From positions 1 through 6,985 of the forward strand of contig JAEZDW010000187.1 in assembly GCA_023417955.1 (NCBI GenBank): a DNA stretch of 6,985 nt. The letters run 5' to 3'. Source of the stretch: Bacteroidota bacterium (GTDB taxonomy: Bacteria; Bacteroidota; Bacteroidia; Cytophagales; Cyclobacteriaceae). Made by a program: the position numbers and the translations under genes. Under the pieces are notes generated by a model, which saw only the letters and a list, made by a program, of their open reading frames with translations, did no database searches and was not told the DNA's origin. Positions 6,701 through 6,985 of the stretch are shown one piece after another. Position 1 is the stretch's first letter. Every line of letters starts with the position of its first letter.

Positions 6701-6985
6701 ATGAGTATTATTTCTGAAAGCATTCAGCAATATGCTGAGGCCCACACATCTGAAGAAAGTGATCTCCTCCGCCACGTAAACCGCGATACACACGCGTATG
6801 TTCTGCGACCGCGAATGTTATCGGGGCGACTTCAGGGAAGACTACTTTCGATGATCAGTCATATGATCCGGCCGCGGCGTGTTCTTGAAATCGGTACATA
6901 CACCGGATATTCCGCGCTGTGCATGGCTGAAGGTATGCCTCCCGATGGCAAACTGATCACGCTCGACATTAACGAAGAACTTGAA
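6701..6985 (+). CDS. SAM-dependent O-methyltransferase (3' end cut by window edge)
   Basis: The first 95 residues of a class I SAM-dependent methyltransferase of the catechol/caffeoyl-CoA O-methyltransferase-like group (Methyltransf_3). After an N-terminal helical segment comes the family-typical RPRMLSGRLQGRLLSMI (36-52), then SAM-binding motif I VLEIGTYTGYSA (61-72) and the next strand KLITLDINEELE, where Asp89 would bind the ribose of SAM. Members are usually about 210-220 residues, so more than half lies beyond the window. ATG 6701 is the first plausible start after the M16 stop; it has only a weak GAAG upstream. The methyl acceptor cannot be deduced. The 27-base gap to the M16 gene suggests co-transcription. 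Confidence 0.92.
   Translation, partial: MSIISESIQQYAEAHTSEESDLLRHVNRDTHAYVLRPRMLSGRLQGRLLSMISHMIRPRRVLEIGTYTGYSALCMAEGMPPDGKLITLDINEELE

Noticed and set aside
1..6985. Mobile element, CRISPR array, toxin-antitoxin or defence system
   Set aside because: No transposase, integrase, regular repeat array, terminal repeats or defence-domain motifs were seen, and base composition is uniform across the genes.

Overview
The window reads as an ordinary chromosomal segment of a Bacteroidota bacterium, probably Cytophagia- or Chitinophagia-like. The basis is a type-2 orotidine decarboxylase of Bacteroidota flavour, a DUF2851 protein (a family I know essentially from Bacteroidota), a nucleoside phosphorylase subtype typical of the phylum, a soluble single-half M16 peptidase followed by an O-methyltransferase, and start sites that mostly lack Shine-Dalgarno sequences. 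Base composition looks close to 50% GC throughout, with no obvious island. Assignment below phylum is a guess.

Left block, plus strand (1-4931): five genes in tandem. The 3' part of pyrF (UMP synthesis) enters from the left edge. It is followed by a DUF2851 protein, a polytopic membrane protein whose GTG start overlaps the DUF2851 stop by 4 bases, a PglD/NeuD-like protein (Rossmann domain plus left-handed beta-helix), and a nucleoside (probably uridine) phosphorylase. Gaps are 63, -4, 43 and 22 bases, so a single transcript is plausible. The run begins and ends with pyrimidine enzymes, one biosynthetic and one salvage.

Middle (4926-5440): a small minus-strand gene of unknown function converges on the phosphorylase gene and overlaps it by 6 bases. 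Upstream of it lies a non-coding stretch of roughly 260-300 bases, the only sizeable gap in the window. It should carry divergent promoters for the small gene and for the right block.

Right block, plus strand (5441-6985): a complete M16 zinc peptidase with a good Shine-Dalgarno sequence and intact HxxEH motif, then 27 bases later the first 95 codons of a SAM-dependent O-methyltransferase cut by the window edge.

I found no tRNA, rRNA, CRISPR array, insertion sequence, phage gene or recognisable defence system. The points most worth a second look are: the small minus-strand gene; conserved-looking acidic/His and Cys clusters in DUF2851 that could mark an uncharacterised metalloenzyme; a PglD-like protein lacking the usual catalytic histidine; and a membrane protein with glycosyltransferase/polymerase-like features beside it.
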